Assembly (NCBI RefSeq): GCF_000013625.1
Contig: NC_009659.1
Coordinates: 1,116,001-1,180,000, forward strand
Reading direction: 5' to 3'
Length of the DNA stretch: 64,000 nucleotides
DNA from: Janthinobacterium sp. Marseille
GTDB taxonomy: Bacteria > Pseudomonadota > Gammaproteobacteria > Burkholderiales > Burkholderiaceae_D
Shown: positions 34,203-43,865 of the stretch, in pieces
Numbering within the stretch: position 1 is the stretch's first letter
How the letters are laid out: every line of letters starts with the position of its first letter
Translations under genes and position numbers: made by a program
The notes under the pieces: model-generated
Told to the model about the DNA's origin: nothing
Seen by the model: the letters and a program-made list of their open reading frames with translations, nothing else
Databases searched by the model: none

Positions 34203-34208
34203 CTTCTC

Positions 34209-34631
34209 ATGAGTACTCCTGTCGCAAATGTTTGTAATTGTTTTGCCGCTCGAAAAGCGGCTAGATTCATTACGCAGATATACGAACGACATTTACAGAA
34301 AGCTGGGATTACAGGTTCGCAGTACACCATCCTTACTGTAGTTCGGTCACGTCCTGGCATTTCAATGCTGGAGTTGGCAGAAGAGCTGGGGATGGATCGA
34401 ACGAGTTTGGTTCGCGCTCTAAAACCACTCTACAGAGAAGCATATATTGTCGATGCGCCGAGTGAAACTGATTCTCGAAAAATGCTCCTTACTTTATCGA
34501 GGGCGGGCATTACAAAATTTGAAGAGTCTGACCCACATTGGCGTGCTGCGCAGCAAGAATGGAATAATAAAGTTGGCTCCGAACGTGCTAAAGCTTTGCG
34601 AGAAGAGTTGATTAGTCTTACAGAAACATAA
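34209..34631 (+). CDS. MarR family transcriptional regulator
   Basis: 140 residues from ATG 34209. The GTG at 34182 that would lengthen it lies inside the operator and the promoter spacer, so it cannot be the start. Winged-helix MarR domain: GITGSQYTILTVVRSRPGIS, LAEELGMDRTSLVRALKPL, and the wing SETDSRKMLLTLSRAG. C-N-C-F-A near the N-terminus could be redox or ligand-sensitive. It represses itself and the RND efflux operon by two identical 16-bp operators. Confidence 0.9.
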   Translation: MSTPVANVCNCFAARKAARFITQIYERHLQKAGITGSQYTILTVVRSRPGISMLELAEELGMDRTSLVRALKPLYREAYIVDAPSETDSRKMLLTLSRAGITKFEESDPHWRAAQQEWNNKVGSERAKALREELISLTET

Positions 34632-34638
34632 ATTTTAC

Positions 34639-34663
34639 ATAGCCTTTTGCTGGGCTATTTTTG
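34639..34663 (+). terminator. Terminator after marR
   Basis: ATAGCC pairs with GGCTAT, followed by TTTTTG. It separates marR from the efflux operon, which has its own operator. Confidence 0.65.
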
Positions 34664-34672
34664 CGGTTATAT

Positions 34673-34688
34673 GTGTGCATATGCACAC
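34673..34688. promoter_or_regulatory. MarR operator before the RND efflux operon
   Basis: GTGTGCATATGCACAC, identical to the operator inside the marR promoter, 22 bases before the start of the membrane-fusion gene. Confidence 0.82.
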
Positions 34689-34709
34689 TTAAAGTTTAAG
34701 GGGATTTTC

Positions 34710-35813
34710 ATGTTTAGAAGGACCGGGCAGGTATCAACTGCCGCTGTATTGGCGATTTTGTCCTTGTCTTTGCCTGGATGTGGAAAGCCAGTAGAAAAAA
34801 CAGAGCCACTCGCGAAAGTCGCCTATTTCAACGCTATAGCAGCTACATCAAACGGGGCTAGCTATACGGGCGTTGTCCACGCAAGAACGGAAAGTAATCT
34901 TGGGTTTCGAATATCCGGAAAAATCCTCCAGCGCTTTGTTGATCCAGGCGACAGTGTCAAAGTTGGTCAGCCGTTGATGAAGATTGACCCGGTCGACTAT
35001 GAGCTCGCCAAGAATGCATCGCGAGCATTAGTTCAGGCCGCAAAAGCTAGAGATTTGCAAGCAAGTTCAGATGAGCTTCGCCTTCGAAAACTCTTGGAAA
35101 CAGGTGCTGTTTCCAAGCAGGCATACGAACAGGTTAAAGCTGCAGCAGATTCAGCAGCAGCCCAACTAGAAGCTGCTCAGTCTCAGTCGAAACAAACTGA
35201 AAACCAAGCTGACTACACAATCCTTCGAGCTGATGTCAAAGGCGTCGTGATGGACGTTCCTGTTGAGCCCGGCCAGATTGTTAGCGCGGGACAGACAGTT
35301 GTGAAGCTTGCCAAGTCAGGCCCTAGAGAAGCTGTAGTTAGCATTCCGGAGCAGGCTCTGAAATTATTGCCACGTGCTGCAAGCGCTTCGCTTTATTCAG
35401 ATTCGAAAACCAACTTTGCTGCCAAATTGCGCGAGTTGTCCTCGGTAGCAGATCCGCTGACAAGAACTTATCAGGCTAAATACGCCCTTGCCGGCGAGGG
35501 TGACCAAGCGCCACTGGGTGCAACAGTAACAATCCACACTACGGGCGATTCAAACTCATCAAACATGTTGATTGCGTCACCAGTTAGCGCCCTGGTGGAC
35601 AAGGGAGATGGCCCAAGCGTATGGGTAATCGACAAAGCCAACTCAACAGTCAGCTTACGAAAAGTTAAGGTCGCTAGTTTGGGTGAAGAGGTGGTCGGCA
35701 TCGCGTCAGGCATTGCTACCGGAGAGCGCATCGTAGCTTTCGGCTCTCATCTGCTTAAGCAAGGTCAAAAGGTTGAGTTACTCGCACCTATTAAAGTTGG
35801 TCGTGAACTATGA
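34710..35813 (+). CDS. RND efflux periplasmic adaptor (MFP lipoprotein)
   Basis: 367 residues from ATG 34710, preceded by AAGGGGA. An in-frame ATG at 34647 lies before the MarR operator and is rejected. A lipoprotein signal ends at LSLPGC (Cys about 24). Then come the lipoyl-like domain (ILQRFVDPGDSVKVGQPLMK), a helical hairpin (about 95-160) and the beta-barrel domain. It links the inner-membrane pump to the outer-membrane channel. Its end overlaps the pump gene by 4 bases. Confidence 0.92.
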   Translation: MFRRTGQVSTAAVLAILSLSLPGCGKPVEKTEPLAKVAYFNAIAATSNGASYTGVVHARTESNLGFRISGKILQRFVDPGDSVKVGQPLMKIDPVDYELAKNASRALVQAAKARDLQASSDELRLRKLLETGAVSKQAYEQVKAAADSAAAQLEAAQSQSKQTENQADYTILRADVKGVVMDVPVEPGQIVSAGQTVVKLAKSGPREAVVSIPEQALKLLPRAASASLYSDSKTNFAAKLRELSSVADPLTRTYQAKYALAGEGDQAPLGATVTIHTTGDSNSSNMLIASPVSALVDKGDGPSVWVIDKANSTVSLRKVKVASLGEEVVGIASGIATGERIVAFGSHLLKQGQKVELLAPIKVGREL

Positions 35814-38800
35814 GTGGCTTCAACATATCGGCGTTTGGTGTACGCGAACGGGCAATTACTTTATTTCTGATTATCGCCATTGCCGTCGCAGGTGCATTCG
35901 CATTCATCAAACTAGGGCGCGCAGAGGATCCGAGCTTCACCGTAAAGATCATGACGGTCACAGCAATATGGCCTGGCGCAACCGCACAGGAAATGCAGCA
36001 GCAGGTAGCTGACAGACTTGAAAAAAGACTGCAGGAGCTGGACTACTACGATCGCGTTGAAACCGCATCGCGCCCAGGCATCGTCACAATGAAGCTGTAT
36101 CTGAAAGATGCGACTCCACCGGCGTTAGTGCCAGAACAGTTTTATCAAGTACGAAAAAAATTGGGTGACGAAAGCATCAACTTGCCGAGGGGAGTGATTG
36201 GCCCAGTCATTAATGATGAGTATTCAGACGTCTATTTCTCACTCTTCGCCTTAGAGGCAAAAAATTATCCGCATCGGCAATTAGTCGCTGAAGCAGAAGT
36301 ACTACGGCAACGTTTTTTGAAAGTGTCCGGCGTCCAAAAAGTAAACATACTTGGCGAGCAGCAGCAAAAGATTTATGTGGAGATATCACATGCTCGACTC
36401 GCAACATTGGGTATCAAGGCTCAAGCCCTATTCGAAGCATTAAACCAGCAGAACAATGTAACTGCGTCTGGATTTGTTGAGACCGCAGGGCCAAGAGTTT
36501 ATTTGCGATTGGACGGATCGATTGATAGCGTGGAGGCAGTCAAGCAAATTCCTATTGCTGCAGGTGGGAGAACCATCAAAGTCGGAGATGTCGCTGACGT
36601 CAAACGTGGATATGAAGATCCAAAAAGTTTCGCCATAAGAACCCAAGGTGAGCCAACACTCATGCTTGCAGTTGTTATGAAACGAGGTTTTAACGGCTTG
36701 ACCTTAGGCAAATCGCTTGCGAATGAAGAAGCATCAATCAAAACGACACTTCCTCTCGGTATTGAATTGAGTAGGGTTTCAGATCAAGCAAACGCGATTG
36801 AAGCATCGATCGACGAGTTCATGATCAAGTTCATCGTCGCATTAGCAGTTGTTATCGTGGTGAGTCTTTTGACCCTTGGTTTTAGAGTAGGCATCGTTGT
36901 CGCCGCCGCTGTCCCGCTCACCTTAGCGGCCGTATTCGTGATTATGCTCGCCACAGGTCGTGACTTTGATCGTATTACGTTGGGCGCATTGATCCTTTCT
37001 CTCGGACTTTTGGTTGATGACGCAATCATTGCAATTGAAATGATGGTCGTCAAAATGGAAGAAGGTATGGATCGCGTCGCTGCCGCCACATTTGCATGGG
37101 GCGCGACTGCGGCACCGATGGCTTCAGGAACGTTGGTAACCATTATTGGATTTTTGCCGGTTGGATTCGCAAAATCGACAGCGGGCGAATATGCCGGCAA
37201 TATCTTCTGGGTCGTTGCGTTCTCTTTGATCACATCCTGGTTCGTCGCTGTGCTGTTTATACCGTATTTGGGCGTCAAGCTTTTGCCTGAAATAAAAGCG
37301 CATCACGGCGACCATGATGGAATCTACGAGACCCAAAATTACAAGCGTTTTAGATCGCTAGTCCAATTGTGTGTCGATCGAAAATGGATCACAGCAGCAA
37401 TTACGCTTGGTTTGTTTGTACTTGCAGTTGTTGGTATGGGCTCGGTGCAAAAGCAGTTTTTCCCGAACTCAGAACGTCCAGAGTTAACAATCGAAGTGAA
37501 TCTGCCTTCCGGTAGTGCATTCAGTACGACCGATGCAACCATCGCGAAAATCGAAACAGCTATACGGAAAGAGCCTGAGGCCAAGATTGTTAGCAGCTAC
37601 GTTGGCCAAGGTGCGCCAAGGTTTTTTCTCTCGGTCAACCCTGAGCTCCCAAATCCCGCATTTGGCCAAATCATCGTTTTGACGGAAAACTCGGCAGCAC
37701 GTGACATTCTGAAAGCAAAAATCAACGCAATGGTCACCGCTGGCCAATTCTCTGAGGCACGTGTTCGCGTTAGTCAGTTTTTGTTTGGGCCACCGGTTAC
37801 ATATCCAGTGTTGTTCCGTGTGGTCGGCCCAGACATTGAAAAGCTCAGAACGATTGCTGCGGATGTACGTGCAATCGTAGAAAAAAATCCGAATATGCGC
37901 GACGTGCATCTGGACTGGGGTGACCGCGTACCGACATTACATTTGGTCCTCGACCAAGACCGCTTACGTTTGCTGGGATTGACGCCCAACGAATCAGCCA
38001 CGCAGTTACAGGTATTGCTCAATGGTTCTCCCTCTACGCAGGTTCGGGAAGGTTTGCGTTCGGTTGAAGTGGTAATTAGAAGTCCATCTAAGGATCGCCG
38101 TGGCTTAGGTGATATCGGAAACTTGAATCTCACAACACGTGACGGCCGCGCTATCCCGCTCTCGCAGGTCGCAAAATTTGAAACACGTATGGAAGACCCC
38201 GTTTTGAAGAGATACAACCGAGATACCTACATCGCGGTTCAGGGAGACATACGTGATGGTGTTCAGCCACCTGATGTGACCAAAGCAATCCTGCCCACTC
38301 TTGATGCACTCAAAGCCAAATTGCCGGAAGGCTATCGCATCGATACGGGTGGCTCTGTAGAAGAAAGCGCCAAGGCCGACGTCGCGTTGGGCGCATTGTT
38401 TCCACTGATGATCATTCTCATGCTGACAGTCATCATGTTCCAGGTGCGCTCGTTCGCCACAATGTGGATGGTTTTCGCGACAGCGCCGCTGGGTCTTGTT
38501 GGCGCCGTGCCGACTTTACTTATATTCAATCAATCCTTCGGCTTCAATGCGATTCTCGGATTGATAGGCTTAGCCGGTATTTTGATGCGGAACACTTTGA
38601 TCTTGGTGGACCAAATCAAACATGATCTTGATGCAGGACTTTCACCCTACAACGCAGTTGTGGAATCAACCGTTCGTCGAGCTAGGCCCGTTATTTTGAC
38701 CGCTGCTGCAGCGATGTTGGCGTTCATTCCATTGACCCATTCAACATTTTGGGGACCATTGGCATACGTCTTGATTGGTGGAGTAGGTGTTGGGACCGTT

Positions 38801-38917
38801 ATGACCCTCTTGTTTCTTCCTGCGCTCTATTCGATTTGGTTCCGTGTTGGTCGTGACGCGCCGAAAAAGCCCAGTAGCAACGCCGATCAACATCACGTCA
38901 CGGAATACCTAATATGA
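35810..38917 (+). CDS. RND family efflux transporter, inner-membrane pump
   Basis: 1035 residues, AcrB/HAE1-like. Two halves each have large periplasmic loops and six membrane segments. The proton-relay region includes ILSLGLLVDDAIIAIEMMVV, in which the paired Asp are present. The early ITLFLIIAIAVAGAFAFIKL and AEDPSFTVKIMTV match the family start. It would export lipophilic or toxic compounds; the substrate cannot be read from sequence. It is coupled on both sides by ATGA overlaps. Confidence 0.93.
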   Translation: MSGFNISAFGVRERAITLFLIIAIAVAGAFAFIKLGRAEDPSFTVKIMTVTAIWPGATAQEMQQQVADRLEKRLQELDYYDRVETASRPGIVTMKLYLKDATPPALVPEQFYQVRKKLGDESINLPRGVIGPVINDEYSDVYFSLFALEAKNYPHRQLVAEAEVLRQRFLKVSGVQKVNILGEQQQKIYVEISHARLATLGIKAQALFEALNQQNNVTASGFVETAGPRVYLRLDGSIDSVEAVKQIPIAAGGRTIKVGDVADVKRGYEDPKSFAIRTQGEPTLMLAVVMKRGFNGLTLGKSLANEEASIKTTLPLGIELSRVSDQANAIEASIDEFMIKFIVALAVVIVVSLLTLGFRVGIVVAAAVPLTLAAVFVIMLATGRDFDRITLGALILSLGLLVDDAIIAIEMMVVKMEEGMDRVAAATFAWGATAAPMASGTLVTIIGFLPVGFAKSTAGEYAGNIFWVVAFSLITSWFVAVLFIPYLGVKLLPEIKAHHGDHDGIYETQNYKRFRSLVQLCVDRKWITAAITLGLFVLAVVGMGSVQKQFFPNSERPELTIEVNLPSGSAFSTTDATIAKIETAIRKEPEAKIVSSYVGQGAPRFFLSVNPELPNPAFGQIIVLTENSAARDILKAKINAMVTAGQFSEARVRVSQFLFGPPVTYPVLFRVVGPDIEKLRTIAADVRAIVEKNPNMRDVHLDWGDRVPTLHLVLDQDRLRLLGLTPNESATQLQVLLNGSPSTQVREGLRSVEVVIRSPSKDRRGLGDIGNLNLTTRDGRAIPLSQVAKFETRMEDPVLKRYNRDTYIAVQGDIRDGVQPPDVTKAILPTLDALKAKLPEGYRIDTGGSVEESAKADVALGALFPLMIILMLTVIMFQVRSFATMWMVFATAPLGLVGAVPTLLIFNQSFGFNAILGLIGLAGILMRNTLILVDQIKHDLDAGLSPYNAVVESTVRRARPVILTAAAAMLAFIPLTHSTFWGPLAYVLIGGVGVGTVMTLLFLPALYSIWFRVGRDAPKKPSSNADQHHVTEYLI

Positions 38918-40344
38918 AATCGTTCAATCTTCGTGTTGTAGTTCAACTGAGCTATGCAACGGTTCTCTCATCGATCTTGGTAGGATGTTCTCTGGCGCCG
39001 GTGTACGAACGCCCAGACCTTCCGGTATCAAAGACATGGCCTGATCAACGACTTGCTAACGAAAGAAACTCGCCTGATGTAACAGCAAGTGAAATTGACT
39101 GGAAAGAGTTTTTTATCGACCAAAATCTCAGTCAAGTCATTCAAATCGCGCTTAACAACAATCGAGATTTACGCGTAGCAGCTTTAAATATCGACCGCGC
39201 ACGCGCGCTGTACGGTGTTCAAGGTGCCGATCGATTGCCAAGCGTTGGGGTAGGCACCAGCGGTGCCCGACAACGAACGCCGGCGGATTTGAATGACAAA
39301 GGATTTTCAGATGTAACGAGCACGTATTCTGCGGGAATCGGTATTACTTCATTTGAATTAGACTTCTTTGGTCGTATAAAGAATCTAAGCCAAGCTGCGC
39401 TGGAACGCTATATAGCAACAGATGAAGCAAGACGCAGTGCTCAAATAGCTCTTATCTCAGAAGTAGCAATGAGATACCAAGCATTGGCTGCGGACCATCG
39501 GCTTTGGCAGCTAGCGAACAATACTCTGAGCACTCGCCTTGATTCGCATGCACGCCAACAAAGTTTATTAGAACAAGGTGCGTCATCTGAGCTGGATCTA
39601 AGGCAATCCGAATCCTTACTGGAAGCCGCACGGGTAGCATTAGCTCAACAAACCCGGCAACGTGCGGTCGATCAAAATGCATTGAGGTTACTCGTCGGCG
39701 CCACAATTGATCCATCTCTTTTGCCTAGCGGTATGAGCGATGCCCTTCCCGCCATGTTGGCCGATATTCCTGTAGGCCTTCCATCCGATCTTATTTCGAC
39801 ACGCCCTGATATCCGCCAACACGAGGCTATTCTTAGATCAGAGAACGCAAGTATTGGCGCGGCTCGTGCGGCCTTCTTTCCTCGCATATCACTCACTGGA
39901 AGTTTAGGAACGTCTAGTAGTGAGCTCTCAGGATTGTTTGAAGCAGGTTCGCGTAGCTGGAGTTTTCTTCCTCAAGTATCACTTCCGATTTTTGACGTAG
40001 GTCGCAATCGCGCCAATTTGAATGTTGCGAAAGCGGACCGAGATATTGCAATCGCAGAGTATGAGAAGTCGATTCAAATCGCATTTCGCGAGGTTGCGGA
40101 TGCGCTCGCCGGCACAGATACGTTAAAGGAAGAACTACGCGCATCCACGGCGCAAGAAAGAGCAGAACGCGTTCGATATGTTTTATCTAAGCAGCGTTAT
40201 GAAAGTGGGTATGCAAGCTATTTGGAGTTTCTCGACGCTCAGCGATCGTTGTTTGCAATTCAACAGAAGACGATCGTTACTGAGTTGGCAGAAATGCAAA
40301 ACAAAATAGGACTCTACAAAGCCTTGGGTGGGGGCTGGAAATGA
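38914..40344 (+). CDS. Outer-membrane efflux channel (NodT/OprM-type)
   Basis: 476 residues. A lipoprotein signal (about 1-24, ILVGCSLAPVYERP) is followed by two repeats of the TolC-like barrel/tunnel: LSQAALERYIATDEARRSAQ, then LRSENASIGAARAAFFPRIS and ASLNVAKADRDIAIAEYEKS-like segment. It completes the tripartite pump with the two genes before it and is translated in coupling with the pump. Confidence 0.92.
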   Translation: MKSFNLRVVVQLSYATVLSSILVGCSLAPVYERPDLPVSKTWPDQRLANERNSPDVTASEIDWKEFFIDQNLSQVIQIALNNNRDLRVAALNIDRARALYGVQGADRLPSVGVGTSGARQRTPADLNDKGFSDVTSTYSAGIGITSFELDFFGRIKNLSQAALERYIATDEARRSAQIALISEVAMRYQALAADHRLWQLANNTLSTRLDSHARQQSLLEQGASSELDLRQSESLLEAARVALAQQTRQRAVDQNALRLLVGATIDPSLLPSGMSDALPAMLADIPVGLPSDLISTRPDIRQHEAILRSENASIGAARAAFFPRISLTGSLGTSSSELSGLFEAGSRSWSFLPQVSLPIFDVGRNRANLNVAKADRDIAIAEYEKSIQIAFREVADALAGTDTLKEELRASTAQERAERVRYVLSKQRYESGYASYLEFLDAQRSLFAIQQKTIVTELAEMQNKIGLYKALGGGWK

Positions 40345-40452
40345 AACAAATTAGGTTTTGTTCTTAGAAAATTGATTAGTACATAGAGCTTAAGCTCGAT
40401 TGCAATTGCAGGTTTGCAATTCATTTTTTCGTACAGTGAATGAGGAATAAAA

Positions 40453-40713
40453 ATGGAATTTTTGACTGCCAGAGAAGCGCAAATCTTGACAAATCTTGGC
40501 ACGCATTATCACAACGCATCAGTTGCGTATAACTTGCAAGTTGTTTTGGAAGATGTGAAAAATGCGACGTTGCACGGGCATATGCAAGTTAAGACACTAA
40601 ATCTTAATGATGAAGATATTCCTTCATTAATTGAAGCTTTGCGAGCACTTGGTTTTAACGCCAGATCTGGCATCGATAAGGAAGACGATCAATATTTAGA
40701 AACCTCTTGGTGA
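40453..40713 (+). CDS. Small hypothetical protein
   Basis: 86 residues with GAGGAAT before the ATG. It is soluble, mixed alpha/beta, with no motif recognised. It lies 108 bases after the efflux operon and may have its own promoter. The composition and ribosome site support a real gene. Confidence 0.65.
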   Translation: MEFLTAREAQILTNLGTHYHNASVAYNLQVVLEDVKNATLHGHMQVKTLNLNDEDIPSLIEALRALGFNARSGIDKEDDQYLETSW

Positions 40714-40811
40714 AAAGGTTCACAACTTTTAAGACGCTACACATTGGCGTATGAGAAGAGTGTGAAGGTAATCAAAATTCTGCCCATCTAATCTCGAAAA
40801 TTTTAAAAAAT

Positions 40812-41223
40812 CTAACAGTATTTGGTGTCATTGCCATAAATCACGCCCCTTATGGGTGTTGATTTGCTCGCAGAATTGACCCTCTCTAATTGATCCACCT
40901 TCCACTGTCTGGCGAAGGCTGCGACCCGGTCATATGACCATTCAAATCCCAATGAACATAGATCGATATGCATCTGTTTCAAAGTCCGTCGTTGCTTGCG
41001 TGACTTCGTCGCCTCGGTCTTCAACCAGGCTGAAAGCTTGAACGCGTATTTGTCGAGAGAAGTCGGAGAACGTCGATCAGCATAGGCTAGCTCGACAGTT
41101 TCGGCCCGTAGATAACGTCTAACGGTATTTCGAGAGATACCCAGTCGTTTGGATTTCCTTCAATGAGACCTGGTCACTAAGGTGCCAGCGTCGAATTATT
41201 CCAAGTAAAGCCACGTCGATCAC
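40812..41223 (-). pseudogene. istA: IS21-family istA, N-terminal fragment with frameshift
   Basis: Read from GTG 41223 on the minus strand, VIDVALLGIIRRWHLSDQVS is the typical IstA start. A one-base frameshift occurs near LKEIQ, after which KRLGISRNTVRRYLRAETVE continues the helix-turn-helix. Then TEATKSRKQRRTLKQMHIDL and SYDRVAAFARQWK match IstA up to the point where the catalytic DDE part should begin; the match is lost and the frame ends. The IS left end extends to about 41292. No istB is present. Confidence 0.85.
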
Positions 41224-41391
41224 TCCATATCTCCTACTCACTTTGGTAAGTAGGATTGTGTTCTAAACGTGGGTCAGTTTTCAATGCAAACCAAAAAGGT
41301 TGGCGATGGCGCGAGGCAGTTTAGTTTCCAGCCCTAGTGCGATAAGTCGACGCTGGTCTAGTCTCTCGAAAGCTGTATGGGAAGGACGTAA

Positions 41392-41419
41392 AAAACATCC
41401 CATATTTATGGGATGTTTT
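41392..41419. terminator. Bidirectional hairpin AAAACATCCCAT/ATGGGATGTTTT
   Basis: A 12-bp perfect stem over an ATTT loop with A/T-tracts on both sides; related to the palindrome at 18041. Confidence 0.7.
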
Positions 41420-41531
41420 GAAAGTAAATGTTAAGAATTGAAAAATATCCTTGTAAAGAACCTGCGGCGTTAAATACATCCCATATAGTTGCGCATACTT
41501 ATATATTTCTTCGCATAGGACTAAGGTATTT

Positions 41532-41981
41532 ATGAAATTAGCAACTTCGATTATCACCACTTTAATCGTTTTAAGTAGTTCAGTATTCGCCGAACCAAAG
41601 GTCTTAGAGTTTGAAAAACCCATCCTATTACAAGCCAGAAAGGTACTGCCTTTCGAGGTTCGACCAGGAACATTTTTTGATTTGGTTCTAATGAATACAA
41701 ATGAAATGTTTGTGAGCGCCCAGCTTTCTTCCAATATCTACGATTTTTACGGAAATGTTGCGATACCTAAAGGTAGTCAATTATTCGGCTCGGTGACTGA
41801 GAAACGAGGTGAAAGAATCGCGATTAAATGGAATAGTTTGCAAATACCGTCACTTGGAACACTTAAACTTGATCCACCAATTTTCGCGACTATGCGTGAT
41901 GGAAGCGCAGGCGTGACCGAGCTAAAACCTGGCGGAATGATCGGTGCAATCAATGGAGAGAGTTTCATTATTCCGCACTAA
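41532..41981 (+). CDS. Secreted protein with VirB10/TrbI-like C-terminal segment
   Basis: 149 residues. A signal peptide (about 1-20, ending SVFAEP) is followed by a beta-rich domain. The stretch NVAIPKGSQLFGSV, then ERIAIKWNSLQIPSLG resembles the conserved core of the TrbI/VirB10 barrel of conjugation systems. No other conjugation gene is near, so it could be an isolated remnant or an unrelated periplasmic protein sharing that motif. It precedes Gabija on the same strand. Confidence 0.65.
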   Translation: MKLATSIITTLIVLSSSVFAEPKVLEFEKPILLQARKVLPFEVRPGTFFDLVLMNTNEMFVSAQLSSNIYDFYGNVAIPKGSQLFGSVTEKRGERIAIKWNSLQIPSLGTLKLDPPIFATMRDGSAGVTELKPGGMIGAINGESFIIPH

Positions 41982-42047
41982 GAATGTAAGGCTATAACAA
42001 TCGCATTAATAAGATGGCGAAGACAAATAGAAGAGACGGAGAAGCCC

Positions 42048-43865
42048 TTGCATTTAGCGGAATTAAACATAACCAATTTTCGCAAGCTGCGCGATGCAAA
42101 ACTGCGATTCCAAGCTGGATTGAACGTTCTGGTTGGAGCCAACAATGTCGGCAAGAGTGCTGTTGTGGACGCGCTTCGTGCGTTACTCGCCGGACAGGAA
42201 GAGCCTTACCCGCGACTAGACGTCGCTGATCGGCATCGCCCCGCTGAAGGTGAACCGGAAGGCGATATTGATTTTCATTATGTGTTTCGTGGCTTAGACC
42301 GAGACGACGAAGCTGACTTTCTTGCGGCTCTTAAAGCAGGAGGTGACGGCCAGATGGAAATACATATTCATGTCCGATATTTTGACGCAGATAAAACTGG
42401 CCGTTTCCGCGTAAAACGATGGTGTGGTGATCATGAAGATGTTCCTCTGTTGTCAGATATGATGGAGAACCTTCGTGGGGTCTATCTGCAGCCGCTTCGC
42501 GATGCATCACAAAGCCTTCGGCCTAGTCGAAACAGTCAATTATCGCGTTTACTGCACCTTCTCACTGACGACGCAGGACGGGACGGTATCAACGCGGCTT
42601 TACAAAAATTGGACGAAGAGCTTAAACAACATGCGCCGATGATCAGCACTCAGAGCGCTATTGCAACTCGTCACGGCGACATGCTGGGCGAGCAGCTCAA
42701 ACAAGCATTGACTGTCGGGCTTAGCGCAAGCGATTTTCAACGTCTCTCCTCACGCCTATCTCTATCAGTAGACCAGTTTGAGATCGAACAGAATGGTCTT
42801 GGCTTCAATAATTTGATTTTCATGGCGGTAGTTCTAAGCGAATTGGCCAAGAATACTGACGCCACTTATCGAGGATTGATTGTTGAAGAGCCTGAAGCCC
42901 ATCTGCATCCGCAGTTACAGGCTGTATTGCTGCGCTATTTGGCGAGTCTTCAGGCAGTAGCAGGAGAGAAACCAGTCCAACTGTTCGTTACCAGCCATTC
43001 CCCAAACTTTGCGAGCAACGCTAATCTTGATTGTCTTGCTTGTTTAGTTGAGTCAGAAGGCCATGTAGAAACATTTTTCCCTCGCGATGTGACATTTGAA
43101 AAAGGTAAGCGCGAGAAGCTTGAGCGCTATCTCGACGTCACACGCGCAGAGATATTTTTTGCACGGCGTGTAATTTTTGTTGAGGGTGCAGCTGAGCTTA
43201 TGCTCATCGATGCTCTAGCGACACTCGCCGGTTATGATCTACGCGGCCACGGTGTAAGTCTCATCAGCGTCGAAGGACTGAACTTTGATTCGTTCTTGCC
43301 GCTGTTTGGTGAAAACGCCTTGAAGATACCTGTCGCTTTGATCACTGACGCTGACCCACAGAGAGAATTGGAAGAAGGCGAAAATGACGATGATAACGAT
43401 GATGACGACGCAGAAGATGTTGCGATTGAAGAAGATGGTGTGCAACCAAAACGAAAGAGAGCCAAAGCAGTGTATCCAGCACTGGGCGAAGAAATAAAAG
43501 TATCTGCCAACACGGCAAAGATGAAAGCATTGGAAGACCGTTATGTAAAAGTATTTCACGGTGTAAAAACATTGGAATACGATTTGGCTCTACATGCAAA
43601 TGCTCGGGAAGCAATGCTGACGGCCTTGGCTGACCCTCATCCAAAAATTGCCAAATCTTTACGGAAAATCGTAGACGCGGAGAATGACAACACTGACAAA
43701 GCTCGCGTACTGTTTCGCGGCATGTTTGAACGGAGCCAAAACAATGTGCAGAAAGGACGCTTTGGCCAAGCTTTGGCTCAAGTGATTAGTGAAGGTGTAG
43801 TTTGCGACGTGCCTGCTTATATTAAAAGCGCAGTTGAGCACGTGTGCAAAGAAGAACCACACTGA
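42048..43865 (+). CDS. gajA: Gabija OLD-family endonuclease GajA
   Basis: 605 residues. TTG start with GGAGA upstream. The N-terminal ABC-like ATPase has Walker A GANNVGKS at 30-37 and Walker B GLIVEEPEAHLHPQ. The C-terminal Toprim nuclease has E in VIFVEGAAELML (about 372-385) and DxD in ALITDADPQRE (about 428-436). An unusual acidic run of about 20 residues (EEGENDDDNDDDDAE) follows the DxD. The gene is coupled to a UvrD-like helicase gene, the defining Gabija pair. GajA nicks DNA when nucleotide levels fall during infection. Confidence 0.92.
   Translation: MHLAELNITNFRKLRDAKLRFQAGLNVLVGANNVGKSAVVDALRALLAGQEEPYPRLDVADRHRPAEGEPEGDIDFHYVFRGLDRDDEADFLAALKAGGDGQMEIHIHVRYFDADKTGRFRVKRWCGDHEDVPLLSDMMENLRGVYLQPLRDASQSLRPSRNSQLSRLLHLLTDDAGRDGINAALQKLDEELKQHAPMISTQSAIATRHGDMLGEQLKQALTVGLSASDFQRLSSRLSLSVDQFEIEQNGLGFNNLIFMAVVLSELAKNTDATYRGLIVEEPEAHLHPQLQAVLLRYLASLQAVAGEKPVQLFVTSHSPNFASNANLDCLACLVESEGHVETFFPRDVTFEKGKREKLERYLDVTRAEIFFARRVIFVEGAAELMLIDALATLAGYDLRGHGVSLISVEGLNFDSFLPLFGENALKIPVALITDADPQRELEEGENDDDNDDDDAEDVAIEEDGVQPKRKRAKAVYPALGEEIKVSANTAKMKALEDRYVKVFHGVKTLEYDLALHANAREAMLTALADPHPKIAKSLRKIVDAENDNTDKARVLFRGMFERSQNNVQKGRFGQALAQVISEGVVCDVPAYIKSAVEHVCKEEPH

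Noticed and set aside
34182-34208. GTG start for the MarR gene
   Set aside because: Lies inside the operator and the promoter spacer; transcription begins after it.
41532-41981. Part of a conjugation system
   Set aside because: Only one VirB10-like motif, no other conjugation gene nearby.
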